NCBI RefSeq assembly: GCF_020662345.1
Contig: NZ_VMOA01000036.1
Coordinates: 1 to 57,969, forward strand
Source of the DNA: Methylobacterium sp. W2
Lineage (GTDB): Bacteria; Pseudomonadota; Alphaproteobacteria; Rhizobiales; Beijerinckiaceae
DNA: 57,969 nucleotides
Reading direction: 5' to 3'
A program made the position numbers and the translations under genes. Positions 16,221-24,336 of this stretch are shown in pieces. Position 1 is the stretch's first letter; each line of letters opens with the position of its first letter. Below the pieces are notes generated by a model that did not search any database, was not told the origin of the DNA, and saw only the letters and a program-made list of their open reading frames with translations.

Positions 16221-17201
16221 TCAGGCCGTCATGAATTGCGCCACGGCACGCTGGAACGCGTCCGGGGCTTCCTCGGCGACGAAATGGCCGGACTCCTCGA
16301 CGATCACCGTTGTCAGGCTACTGGCCTCGCCCTTCAGCGCATCGGACAGTCGCGACCCGACACCGTAACGGCCGGCGATGGCCAGGACCGGCATGGTGAG
16401 GCGCTTCCCGGCGAAGGTGGCGGCCAGCGCCGCGTCGTCCCTGAGGGCACGGTAGTGGTTGAAACCCGCCCTCATGCCGCCGGGCGATGCGTAGTGCCGC
16501 GCGTACTCGTTGATCGCGTCCTCCGTGACGGCGTCCTTGCGGCGAGACCACGCCCTGATCTGTTCGCGGATATAGGCTCGTTCCCGACCGGCGGTGAGCA
16601 TTTCGGGGATGTCGGGGGCCATGTGGAACCCATAGTGCCACGCCCCGCCGCGCAGCGAATCCATGTTCTCCGTTCCCGGCAGGAGGCAATCCACCAAAGC
16701 GAGCCGGGAGACGCGGTCGGGGTGACGATGCGCCAGGACGTAGGCCGCCTTGCCGCCCATGTCGTGTCCGAGCACGCGGGCGCGCCCACCCGCTTCGTGA
16801 TCGATGAGGGCGCGGATATCCTCGGCGATGGTGCGTTTGTCGTAGCCCGAGACGGTGCGCTCGGAGAGGCCGAGGCCCCTGAGATCGGGGGCGATGAGGG
16901 TGAAGCGGTCGGACAAAGCCGCCATCGTGCCCCTCCAGGCCGCCCATGTCTGCGGCCAGCCATGCAGCAGGACCAGGGGCGGGCCGGACCCGGCGACGAC
17001 GTAGTGCAGGCGGATGCCATTGAGCTGCGCGAAGCGACTGATCGCGCCCGGCGGCAGCACGCCCGCATCCAACCCGGAATCGGATGCGGCCGCGAGCGCG
17101 GGCCCGGTCATGAGATCGGGGAGGATCCCGAGCGCGACCGAGGCGCACGCGGCGGAACGGAAGAAGTCTCTGCGCTGGATCGGCATATCGGCATCCGTCA
17201 T
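16221..17201 (-). CDS. Tat-exported alpha/beta hydrolase (epoxide hydrolase-like)
   Basis: A 326-residue protein. The N-terminus has a twin-arginine motif and hydrophobic stretch (QRRDFFRSAACASVALGIL) ending near PALAAA, so it is probably exported folded. The mature part is an alpha/beta hydrolase: oxyanion-hole LVLLHGWPQTW, nucleophile elbow GHDMGGKAAY with Asp as nucleophile, a cap region, and a terminal EESGHFVAEEAP carrying the catalytic His. An Asp nucleophile is characteristic of epoxide hydrolases and haloalkane/haloacetate dehalogenases. ATG 17201 or 17186 may be the start. It is divergent from a LysR gene that probably controls it. Confidence 0.85.
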   Translation of the reverse strand: MTDADMPIQRRDFFRSAACASVALGILPDLMTGPALAAASDSGLDAGVLPPGAISRFAQLNGIRLHYVVAGSGPPLVLLHGWPQTWAAWRGTMAALSDRFTLIAPDLRGLGLSERTVSGYDKRTIAEDIRALIDHEAGGRARVLGHDMGGKAAYVLAHRHPDRVSRLALVDCLLPGTENMDSLRGGAWHYGFHMAPDIPEMLTAGRERAYIREQIRAWSRRKDAVTEDAINEYARHYASPGGMRAGFNHYRALRDDAALAATFAGKRLTMPVLAIAGRYGVGSRLSDALKGEASSLTTVIVEESGHFVAEEAPDAFQRAVAQFMTA

Positions 17202-17267
17202 CGTCGTGATGCGGGATGGTTGTCCGCCATCGATGCAGTGTCTAGGCGATGGACAGCGCTCGTTGCC

Positions 17268-17282
17268 ATAACCGGGGGTTAT
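17268..17282. promoter_or_regulatory. LysR-type box ATAACC-N3-GGTTAT
   Basis: A perfect 6-bp inverted repeat with a 3-base spacer that fits the LysR T-N11-A rule (T at 17269, A at 17281). It ends two bases before the LysR start codon and lies 66 bases from the divergent hydrolase start, a position suited to autorepression and control of the hydrolase. Confidence 0.6.
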
Positions 17283-17284
17283 GC

Positions 17285-18190
17285 ATGGACCTCACCGTCG
17301 CCCTGCGGGCCTTCATCCGCACCGTCGAGCGCGGTTCGATGACGGCCGCTGCGCAGGATCTCGGCATTTCGCAGCCGGCAGTGAGCAAGCTCCTGCGCAA
17401 TCTCGAGGCCCATACGCGAGCCCGGCTGCTGGAGCGGAACTCCCGCGCCGTCAGGCCGACCCCCGTGGGTCTGCGTCTCTACGAAGCCTCCAACGGTGCC
17501 CTCGCCACCATCGACGCGGCGATCGACGAAGCTCGCAACGAGGCCGGGATGATCGGAGGCTCCCTGCGCGTGCATGGCCCGGTCTGCCTGGGAGAAAGCC
17601 GCCTCCACCGGATCGTCGCCGACTTTCAGGATCGGCACCCGGCCGTCTCGGTCCGCCTGACCCTCGAGAACCGCTCGGCCGATCTCATCCACGAAGGCTT
17701 CGATCTCGCCATCCGCATGGGCCGCCCGGTCGACCAGGAGGCGATCCTGCGTCGGATCGGGCTGGTCCAGCGCATCCTCGTCGCGGCACCGTCGTATCTC
17801 GAGACACGGGCTTCGGTCACCGAGCCGCACAATCTCCTCGATCACAGCCTCCTCGTCACCGACACGGTGCTGTCTCGGGCCGAGACGCTGCCCCTATGCC
17901 GGAACGGCGAGATCACCGAGGTCCCGGTGAGGCCGGTGCTGACGACCAACAACGCTCGTGTCCTCATCGACGCCCTGCTGTCGGGGCGTGGGATCGGGAC
18001 GGCGCAGGTCCAACTCGTCGCGGAGGATCTGGCGAGCGGGCGTCTCGTCAGGGTCCTGGGCGATCACGAGATCCGCCCGACCGAGCTTTACCTGACCTAT
18101 TCCTCGGCGAAGTTCCTACGGCCGGCGGTCCGCGCCTTCGTCGATTTCGCCGTCCCGGCCCTGCGCCGGATCGACGGCATCGTTTCGTGA
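17285..18190 (+). CDS. LysR family transcriptional regulator
   Basis: A 301-residue regulator. The winged helix-turn-helix occupies residues ~1-60 (LRAFIRTVERGSMTAAAQDLGISQPAVSKLLRNLE) and the effector-binding domain follows from ~90 (GSLRVHGPVCLGESRL; FDLAIRMGRPVD), resembling the CrgA-like LysR subgroup. ATG 17285 is chosen because the family starts about 5 residues before this helix; a longer in-frame start at 17249 would run through the divergent promoter region. Its likely targets are its own gene and the divergent Tat hydrolase, through the ATAACC-N3-GGTTAT palindrome. The effector is unknown. Confidence 0.9.
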   Translation: MDLTVALRAFIRTVERGSMTAAAQDLGISQPAVSKLLRNLEAHTRARLLERNSRAVRPTPVGLRLYEASNGALATIDAAIDEARNEAGMIGGSLRVHGPVCLGESRLHRIVADFQDRHPAVSVRLTLENRSADLIHEGFDLAIRMGRPVDQEAILRRIGLVQRILVAAPSYLETRASVTEPHNLLDHSLLVTDTVLSRAETLPLCRNGEITEVPVRPVLTTNNARVLIDALLSGRGIGTAQVQLVAEDLASGRLVRVLGDHEIRPTELYLTYSSAKFLRPAVRAFVDFAVPALRRIDGIVS

Positions 18191-18229
18191 CCGGCACGCC
18201 CCCGCGCAGCGTCAGCAGCTCAGGGCGGT

Positions 18230-18892
18230 TCAGCCCTGCCGCTGCGCCTGGGTCACCGCCACGTGGATGAGTTCGGCCAGCGTCCGCACGCCGAGCTTCT
18301 GGCGCATCTGCGAGCAGGCGTTGGTGACGGTCTTGTAGCTCACCGACAGGTCGCTCGCGATCGCGCCGTAGGACTTGCCCTGGGCCAGGCGGGTGAGGAT
18401 CTGCTGCTCGCGTGGGGTCAGCTGGCCTTCGGGCGTGCGGCGCGGGTCGGTGCGCAGCATGGCGACCTCGGTGGCCAGACGCCGGTCGAGATAGACCTGG
18501 CCGGCGCGGACCTTCTCGAACGCCTCGAACAATTCGATCGAGGCGTGGTCCTTGAGCACATAGCCCAAAGCCCCGGCCTCCAGGGCGCGCGAGACGATCA
18601 CGGGATCGTTGTGCATGCTGAAGACGAGGATGCGGATGTCGGGCGAGGCACTGCGCATCCGGCGGATGAGATCGAGACCGGCGAGCCCGCTCCCCTGGAA
18701 GGTCAGGTCGCAGATCACCATCGAGGGGCGCAGGCGGAAGAACAGGCGATAGCCGGCCACCGTGCTGGTGGCCTCGGCGATCCGCTCGATTCCGGCGTCC
18801 TCGAGGACACGGCGGCAGCCCTGGAGGACGATCGGATGATCGTCGATCACGAGGACGGGCGCGTGGGTCGATGTCGGTGTGAACGCGTTCAT
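18230..18892 (-). CDS. NarL/FixJ-type response regulator
   Basis: A 220-residue regulator. The receiver domain is residues ~12-130, with acidic residues in VIDDHP and the phosphoacceptor Asp62 in VICDLTFQG; the conserved Lys is in GYVLKDH. A LuxR-type helix-turn-helix lies at ~155-215 (LTPREQQILTRLAQGKSYGAIA, SVSYKTVTNACSQMRQKLG). It should bind DNA when phosphorylated by the kinase encoded directly upstream, whose stop overlaps its ATG by four bases. Confidence 0.93.
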   Translation of the reverse strand: MNAFTPTSTHAPVLVIDDHPIVLQGCRRVLEDAGIERIAEATSTVAGYRLFFRLRPSMVICDLTFQGSGLAGLDLIRRMRSASPDIRILVFSMHNDPVIVSRALEAGALGYVLKDHASIELFEAFEKVRAGQVYLDRRLATEVAMLRTDPRRTPEGQLTPREQQILTRLAQGKSYGAIASDLSVSYKTVTNACSQMRQKLGVRTLAELIHVAVTQAQRQG

Positions 18893-20364
18893 ACGGAAAC
18901 GATCGGGCTCGTGTCCTCGGCCCGCTCGGGATCGAGCGGTATCGCTATCCGGACAACCGTCCCCGGCGCCGCGTTGTCAAGCCGAAATGTGCCGCTGAGG
19001 GCCTCCACGCGCTCGCGCATCCCCGATAAACCCATTCCGCCGCGAAAGCCGCCATCGAGGCTGGCGGATGGGGTGCCGTGGTCGGCGGGCAGGCCGGCGC
19101 CGTCGTCGCGGATGACGAGGTGCAGTTCGTCGGCGGCCGCGCGCTCGCTCGCCTCCACCGTGACCGTGCGTGCCGCGCCATGGCGCACGGCGTTGGTCAT
19201 GCTCTCCTGGATGCAGCGGAACACCGTGAGATCGATGAGATCGCCGTAGCCGCGGGCGAGGTCGGTGAAGGTCCCCGAGAACGTCGTCCCCGGATGGCGG
19301 ATGCGGAAGTTGCGCAGCAGCAGCTGCAGGCACTCGGCGAGCGGCACCTGGCCGAGGGCGTGCGGGCGCAGGCGGTTGAGAAGGTCGCGGTTGAGGCCCT
19401 GGACCTGACCGACGATGGTGCTGATCTCGTCGGCGCGGGCGGCGAGCTTGCTGCGGTCTGGCTCGGACGCGCCCTGCGCCATCCGGGTGACCGAGGCGGC
19501 GTTCGCCTCCAGGGCGAACAGGCAGGGGCCGAACTCGTCGTGGAGCTCGAGGGCCGTGCGGCGGCGCTCGTCGTCCTGGGCGGTGAGAAGCTGCCGGTTG
19601 AGGCGGCCGTTCGCGGCGCGTGCCTCGGCCAGCGCCCCGGCCACGCTGTTGAAGCGCTCGGCGATGACGGCCAGTTCGCGCGAGGCCGGCGGGTCGAGCC
19701 GCGCGGTGTAATCGTGCCGTTCGAGCTGGGTCAGCCCGTCGGCGAGCTGGGTCAGGGGGGCGAGAACCCGGCCGAAGGCGAGGTAGAGGGCGCCGAGCAG
19801 GCCGAGATTGAGGCACAGGCTCGCGAGCGAGAGGGAGACGGTATAGCCCCAGACCTCGTCGATCTCGTCGAGGGGTTCCGTGGTGATCAGCGCGGTGCCG
19901 ATCCGCTGCTCCTGCGCCACGATGGGCAGATCGTCCCGCTGCGGCGTCGGGGCGATCAGGTCGGCGAACCAGCGCGGCGCCAGATGAGTCTCGCGGCGGG
20001 GGCGCGGAGTGGCGAGGGCAACCTTGCGCCCCTCGGCATCGAACACCGCGACCCGGACGTGGCGAAGCCCCTGGACGCGCAGTTCCAGCGTCTGGAGCAG
20101 GCGCGCGGGCGAATCCGACTGGGCGAGACCGATCGTATCGGAGACGATCAGCTCGATATTGGCGAGCGCCGCCTTCATCTCCACCTCCACCGCCGAGCGG
20201 GCGTTCACCACGATCAGGCTGAACGAGACGAGGGCGGCCAAGAGGTCGATGGCGAGGACGAGGACGACGAGGCGTGCCCGCGTCGGCAGGGCGGCCCAGG
20301 TCAGGCGGCGCGAGGCGCCCCTCGCCGTTTCCACGGGAGCAGGGCCGGGGGGAGACAGGGTCAT
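18889..20364 (-). CDS. NarL-type sensor histidine kinase
   Basis: About 491 residues. A first membrane helix (ARLVVLVLAIDLLAALVSFSLIVV) is at ~28-52, followed by a periplasmic sensor region, a second helix (LSLASLCLNLGLLGALYLAF, ~185-205), a HAMP domain, and a HisKA_3 dimerisation helix with the phosphoacceptor His near residue 275 (RTALELHDEFG). The ATPase domain has QESMTNAVRHG (N box) and RDDGAGLP/GGMGLSGMRERV (G boxes). ATG 20364 is chosen because the first helix follows soon after; a further in-frame start at 20508 adds a sequence with no membrane or sensor features. It forms a two-component system with the overlapping regulator. The signal is unknown. Confidence 0.9.
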   Translation of the reverse strand: MTLSPPGPAPVETARGASRRLTWAALPTRARLVVLVLAIDLLAALVSFSLIVVNARSAVEVEMKAALANIELIVSDTIGLAQSDSPARLLQTLELRVQGLRHVRVAVFDAEGRKVALATPRPRRETHLAPRWFADLIAPTPQRDDLPIVAQEQRIGTALITTEPLDEIDEVWGYTVSLSLASLCLNLGLLGALYLAFGRVLAPLTQLADGLTQLERHDYTARLDPPASRELAVIAERFNSVAGALAEARAANGRLNRQLLTAQDDERRRTALELHDEFGPCLFALEANAASVTRMAQGASEPDRSKLAARADEISTIVGQVQGLNRDLLNRLRPHALGQVPLAECLQLLLRNFRIRHPGTTFSGTFTDLARGYGDLIDLTVFRCIQESMTNAVRHGAARTVTVEASERAAADELHLVIRDDGAGLPADHGTPSASLDGGFRGGMGLSGMRERVEALSGTFRLDNAAPGTVVRIAIPLDPERAEDTSPIVSV

Positions 20365-20697
20365 CGTCGAGCGTACCGGGATGGATCGGGGGCGGTTTGG
20401 CGCTTGTAGCGATATCCCATCCGCCGGGAAGGCGCGCATCCGGGGCGGAGCGCACCGCGCCCGTTTCTCCCCGCCGCAAAGCCATCTGAAAATGGCCTCC
20501 GGCCTCAAGTCCTCGCCTTATACCGAGCGTTAAGCGCCGATGCTTTATCCAGATTGATGTGAGCGACGACACGGGCGTGACTGGCGAGATGTCCGAGGAC
20601 ATCTTTGTGCCCGAATGTCGGCCTCACGTCCGCTCTACGCCGTCGCGATTCCGTGACGGTCAAACGTTTTTTCGAGCAGTGTTAGAGAACTCGCCCG

Positions 20698-21723
20698 ATG
20701 ATGCAGGTTGCCATCGATCCGAGCGAACGGCGCGACGCCGGCTCCCGCGAGCCCGCTCCGGCCAAGCTTGGTCCAGCCAAGCCGGCGGCGGCGCGGCCGG
20801 TCAAGCCCGTGGCGAAGCCCGCTGGGCGCGGTCGCGTGATCGCCCTCGGGACGCTGGGCTGCGTGGCTGTGGCCGGCCTGTCCTACGCGGCCTATTCGGC
20901 GATGGGCAGCCTCGCCGGTCCGCAGGTGGTGCGGCCGAACCTCTACCAGATGCAGAAGGCGCAAGGCGCCCAGGCCAAAGCCGCCGATTGGCCCGACCTG
21001 CGTGACGGCGTGCCGGCCCTGGCCTCGGCCGCCGGATCGTCCGCGCCGGTGCGTGATCCCGGTATCCAGCTCGTGGAGAGGCGTGCCCTCGTCGAGGAGC
21101 CGGCGAAGGCCGAGACGGTGTCGAAGGTCCAGAATCCCGCATCCGTCGAAGCCGTTGCCAAGGTCGAAGCTCCCGCTCGGATCGAAGCCCCCGCGAAGGT
21201 CGAAGCTCCGGTGACGCTGGCGGCGGCGACGCCCGCTCCCCCCGTCGTGAAGGCCGAGGCGCCCCGCTCGAAGGCGCTGCCGCCGATCGAGCCGGTGAGT
21301 CTCGCCCTGCCGCCCAACGCGCTCTCGCCCATCGTGCCGAACCGCGTCGCCGCCGTGATCGCCCCGAGCGCGGCCCAGACGATCCGGGCGCGCGCGGCCG
21401 AGACCAGTTTCGCGTCCCTTCCCCCCGAGCCCGCCCGTGCCGCGGCGGTCACCGAGACGGTCAAGCCCAGCGCCAGCGTCGTCGTGAAGCCCGCCGTCGC
21501 CAAGCCGAGCGTGGCGGTGGCAAAGCCGAAGCCGGTCAAGGCCGCCAAGCCCGTGCAGGAGGCCAGTGCCGAACCCGCAGCGGCCCCCGTCGCGGCACCC
21601 GAACCGGAACAGAGCGAAATCTTCGGCCTGAAGGTGCCGTCCTTCGCCCCGGCCGGACGCAAGATCGCCGAGAGCGTGGAAGCCCTCGGCAACGCGGTGA
21701 AGAACCTGCCGAACCAGTTCTGA
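20698..21723 (+). CDS. Single-pass membrane protein with Pro/Ala/Lys-rich tail
   Basis: A 341-residue protein that I do not recognise. Residues 1-45 are basic and alanine/proline-rich, a single membrane helix is at ~47-70 (VIALGTLGCVAVAGLSYAAYSA), and the rest is low complexity with repeats of the form KVEAPARIEAPAKVEAP and KPAVAKPSVAVAKPKPVKAAK. The C-terminus ends with a short, more ordered piece (IFGLKVPSFAPAGRKIAESVEALGNAVKNLP). Polarity suggests an N-in anchor with a periplasmic, wall-spanning tail. The start could be ATG 20698 or 20701. It is divergent from the histidine kinase gene. Confidence 0.65.
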   Translation: MMQVAIDPSERRDAGSREPAPAKLGPAKPAAARPVKPVAKPAGRGRVIALGTLGCVAVAGLSYAAYSAMGSLAGPQVVRPNLYQMQKAQGAQAKAADWPDLRDGVPALASAAGSSAPVRDPGIQLVERRALVEEPAKAETVSKVQNPASVEAVAKVEAPARIEAPAKVEAPVTLAAATPAPPVVKAEAPRSKALPPIEPVSLALPPNALSPIVPNRVAAVIAPSAAQTIRARAAETSFASLPPEPARAAAVTETVKPSASVVVKPAVAKPSVAVAKPKPVKAAKPVQEASAEPAAAPVAAPEPEQSEIFGLKVPSFAPAGRKIAESVEALGNAVKNLPNQF

Positions 21724-21742
21724 TCGTCGATTGCGACGTCGA

Positions 21743-21765
21743 ATGCGGGGGCTGCGGACCCGCAT
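21743..21765. terminator. Hairpin between convergent genes
   Basis: A 7-bp stem ATGCGGG/CCCGCAT with a 9-base loop, placed between the stops of the membrane-anchored protein (+) and the AraC regulator (-). It lacks a clear T-run on either side, so a terminator role is inferred mainly from position. Confidence 0.45.
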
Positions 21766-21780
21766 GGGCCGTCCGAAGAC

Positions 21781-22656
21781 TCAGATCTCGTCCCGTGGCG
21801 GATGCCCGAACAGGGCCTTGTAGGCGCGGCTGAACGCGGCCTCCGAGGTATAGCCGATCCGCAAACCGATCTCGCCGACCCGCGCTTCGCGCCTCGCGAG
21901 CATGTCCCGCGCGAGATGGAGCCGCCACTCGTTCTGGTATCGTAGCGGCGCGCGTCCCACGAGCTCGGTGAACCGCTCGGCGAAGCCCGAGCGGGACATG
22001 CCGGCCGCGCCGGCCAATTCGTCGAGACGCCAGGGCTGCATCGGCCGCTCGTGCATGAGCTTGAGCACGCGTGCGATGCGGGCATCGGACAGGCCGCTCA
22101 GCCAGCCGGACGAATGCCCGAGATGGACCCAGGTGCGCAGGGTGCGAATGACGAGCAGATCGATGATCCGCGAGATCATCAGGGCCGCGCCGGGCTGCGC
22201 ATCGGTCGTCTCGCGCATCATGAAATGCACCATGCCGTCCAGCCATTCCGCCCCCTCTTCATGGCGGATGTGGATGTGGTCGGGCAGGGCCGAGATCATG
22301 CCGCGCAGGCTGTAGGGATCGAACCAGAACCGGCAGAGGATGATTTTGGTCGGCTCCGATGACCCCAGGAGCCGCGCCGTTCCGGGACCCCGGGGCAGAA
22401 GTATGAGGTCGCCCGTGTCGATCACGAGGGGTTTCTCGGCGCCACCGCCGAATTGAAGCGCGCCCGCGGCGACGACGAGAGCATGCGCCGCGTCCGCATC
22501 CAGCTCCAACGGCTCGCTATGCGAAACGCTACGGGATTGGACCCGATCGCCGGTGAGCCGGATCTGCGCCAGCACCTGCGACAGGAGATCGGCATTCGCG
22601 GCGTCCGGCGGACCCAACTCCGGACGATCGGTCAAGTCTTTCCGCGTATCCGTCAT
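21781..22656 (-). CDS. AraC family transcriptional regulator
   Basis: A 291-residue regulator with an N-terminal cupin-type sensor (Cupin_6/AraC_binding_2-like; GDLILLPRGPGTARLL around residue 85) and a C-terminal pair of helix-turn-helix motifs (LDELAGAAGMSRSGFAERFTELVG, then VGEIGLRIGYTSEAAFSRAYKALFGHPP). It is divergent from the small membrane protein gene at 22818, with 161 bases between the starts, so that gene is its most likely target. The intergenic region has a loose inverted repeat AGACGT...ACGTCT that could be an operator. Confidence 0.9.
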   Translation of the reverse strand: MTDTRKDLTDRPELGPPDAANADLLSQVLAQIRLTGDRVQSRSVSHSEPLELDADAAHALVVAAGALQFGGGAEKPLVIDTGDLILLPRGPGTARLLGSSEPTKIILCRFWFDPYSLRGMISALPDHIHIRHEEGAEWLDGMVHFMMRETTDAQPGAALMISRIIDLLVIRTLRTWVHLGHSSGWLSGLSDARIARVLKLMHERPMQPWRLDELAGAAGMSRSGFAERFTELVGRAPLRYQNEWRLHLARDMLARREARVGEIGLRIGYTSEAAFSRAYKALFGHPPRDEI

Positions 22657-22817
22657 GGCTGATACCGGCCCCGAAATTTACACATGCGGTCAGTGAAGAC
22701 GTCCCGCCGTAACACGAACGGACGACGTCTCACGAAGACCTGAGGATCTCGCCGCTCACGTCGCGCGCGATGATTTGCCGATCCTTGGAATGGTCTACAC
22801 ACGAGAAGGACACCGAC

Positions 22818-23402
22818 ATGGCAACTCCTACCGCATCACGTTGGCTGACATCCTATTACTTCGCCCGAGCCGGGGTTTCCGCCGCGTGGGTCGCCGCCGC
22901 CGTAACCGTCGGACCGACCATGCCTCCGGTCGCGGCGGCACTCCTCGTCGCCTATCCCGCCTGGGATGCCGTGGCCAATCTTGTCGATGCGCAGCGCAGC
23001 GGCGGATGGAGAGCCAATACCAGCCAGATCGTCAACGCCGCGATCAGCGTCGTCACCGCTGTCGCGGTCGCCGTCTCCCTCGGAATGAGCCTCCATGCGG
23101 TGCTCGCGGTGTTCGGCATCTGGGCGATCCTCGCCGGCCTGCTGCAACTCGCCACCGGAATCCGGCGCTGGAAGACGGGTGCGCAATGGGCGATGGTTCT
23201 CAGCGGAGCGCAATCGGCGCTCGCGGGCGTCTTCTTCCTCACGAAGGCGAACGGCGTCGCCGTGCCCGGCATCATGGATCTCGCGCCCTACGCCGCGTTC
23301 GGCGCGTTCTATTTTCTCCTGTCGGCTTTGTGGCTGACACTGTCTCGGTACCGCCGCGGTGTTGCGGACATGCGGGCTGCACGATCGAAGGTGGCGGCGT
23401 GA
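22818..23402 (+). CDS. DUF308-like four-to-six-helix membrane protein
   Basis: A 194-residue integral membrane protein with hydrophobic helices around residues 10-30, 35-52, 70-92, 95-112, 125-145 and 150-172 (for example AAISVVTAVAVAVSLGMSL and LAVFGIWAILAGLLQLATGI). The layout resembles DUF308/HdeD-type proteins, which lack a defined biochemical function and are often stress-related. ATG 22818 is chosen because it is preceded by GAAGGA at a good distance; an in-frame upstream start at 22770 is less likely. It is divergent from an AraC regulator. Confidence 0.72.
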   Translation: MATPTASRWLTSYYFARAGVSAAWVAAAVTVGPTMPPVAAALLVAYPAWDAVANLVDAQRSGGWRANTSQIVNAAISVVTAVAVAVSLGMSLHAVLAVFGIWAILAGLLQLATGIRRWKTGAQWAMVLSGAQSALAGVFFLTKANGVAVPGIMDLAPYAAFGAFYFLLSALWLTLSRYRRGVADMRAARSKVAA

Positions 23403-23427
23403 TGGGCGCAGAGGAGGCGAGCCGACC

Positions 23428-24135
23428 ATGACGCGAATCCTGCCATGGCGCCTGGCCTTCTGGGCGTGCCTTCTGGCGGCCGCCTCCGCGCTCGCCCATC
23501 CGATGGTGGGGGAGGGAGCGAACATGAATCCCGATTGGCGGGTGGAGCCTCATCTCGGGATCGGTCGTCTCGTCTTCGGCCTCACCTCGGCGGAGGTCGC
23601 GGCCGTGGCGGATCCGGTCTACGGCGTGCCCACGCCGCTCATCGGCGGCGCGGAGGCCGCCGCCGATACCGACGCCATGATCGCCGGGTTGGGCGCCTCG
23701 CTGTCGGCGGCCGACGTCTCGGCCATGAGACAAGCCGCCAGGGATCTGGCGGCCATGGACCGGCAGAACCTCGAGAAGGACCGCACGCCGATCCTACTCG
23801 AATACCGCGACGGCCGGTTGGACGGCGTGACGGTCGAAGCGCGGCATGCCGGGACGCATTTTCGCAACGAGCGCGTCTTCTCGCTGACGGCGCGGGAGGT
23901 GCTGCGGTTGTTCGAGCGGGCGAACGGTGCCCCTGGCCGGTTCCGCTCAAACGAAGCCGCGTTCGACACCCTCGCGGTCTCGCTCTTCGCGTTCAGCCGG
24001 GTCTCACCGGACGGCAAGGTTCAGGTGGTGCGGGACGACGACCCGGATTTCGCCGGGCGCTCCGTGACCCTGCGCCGGACGCCCTACCGGCCCGCGAACG
24101 AGATGGACCAGTTCGTCACCGCATCGTTCGACTGA
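23428..24135 (+). CDS. Secreted protein of unknown function
   Basis: A 235-residue protein that I do not recognise. The N-terminus is a signal peptide (LPWRLAFWACLLAAASALA) with probable cleavage after ALA. The mature part begins near a segment reading LGIGRLVFGLTSAEVAAVADPVYG, reminiscent of small domains that describe a predicted periplasmic fold, and contains no cysteine motif or recognisable catalytic site. ATG 23428 is favoured because it follows GAGGAGG and opens directly into the signal peptide. It lies 25 bases after the membrane protein gene on the same strand, so the two may be one transcript. Confidence 0.65.
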   Translation: MTRILPWRLAFWACLLAAASALAHPMVGEGANMNPDWRVEPHLGIGRLVFGLTSAEVAAVADPVYGVPTPLIGGAEAAADTDAMIAGLGASLSAADVSAMRQAARDLAAMDRQNLEKDRTPILLEYRDGRLDGVTVEARHAGTHFRNERVFSLTAREVLRLFERANGAPGRFRSNEAAFDTLAVSLFAFSRVSPDGKVQVVRDDDPDFAGRSVTLRRTPYRPANEMDQFVTASFD

Positions 24136-24195
24136 CCGAGCGGTCTTGCCGGCACTCTTCCCCCCCGCGCGAGCGGCTGCCGGCTTCTCACCTCT

Positions 24196-24325
24196 GCTCG
24201 ACGGCTATCAGCTCTATCCAAGAGGGTTCGATAGGCGCCACGGGTTCCCTCTCCTGAAAGGAGAGCGGACCCGCGCATCCCGCGTTAGGTGTGAATGCCG
24301 TAGCCGCACGCGGGAGGAGAGGGAT
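24196..24325 (+). repeat. Intergenic repeat family A, copy 2 (diverged)
   Basis: Shares CTCTATCCAAGAGGGTTCG (24213-24231), CCCTCTCCTGAAAGGAGAG (near 24246-24264) and GTGTGAATGCCGTAGCC (near 24290-24306) with copies at 650-836 and 38481-38711. It is shorter than the others and its long second arm is missing or diverged. It fills the gap between the convergent secreted-protein and helicase genes. Confidence 0.65.
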
Positions 24326-24336
24326 GCGGTCTTCCC

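Noticed and set aside
22657..22817. AGACGT...ACGTCT inverted repeat as a firm AraC operator
   Set aside because: AraC proteins usually bind direct repeats and the arms are short and far apart, so I mention it only with the AraC gene.
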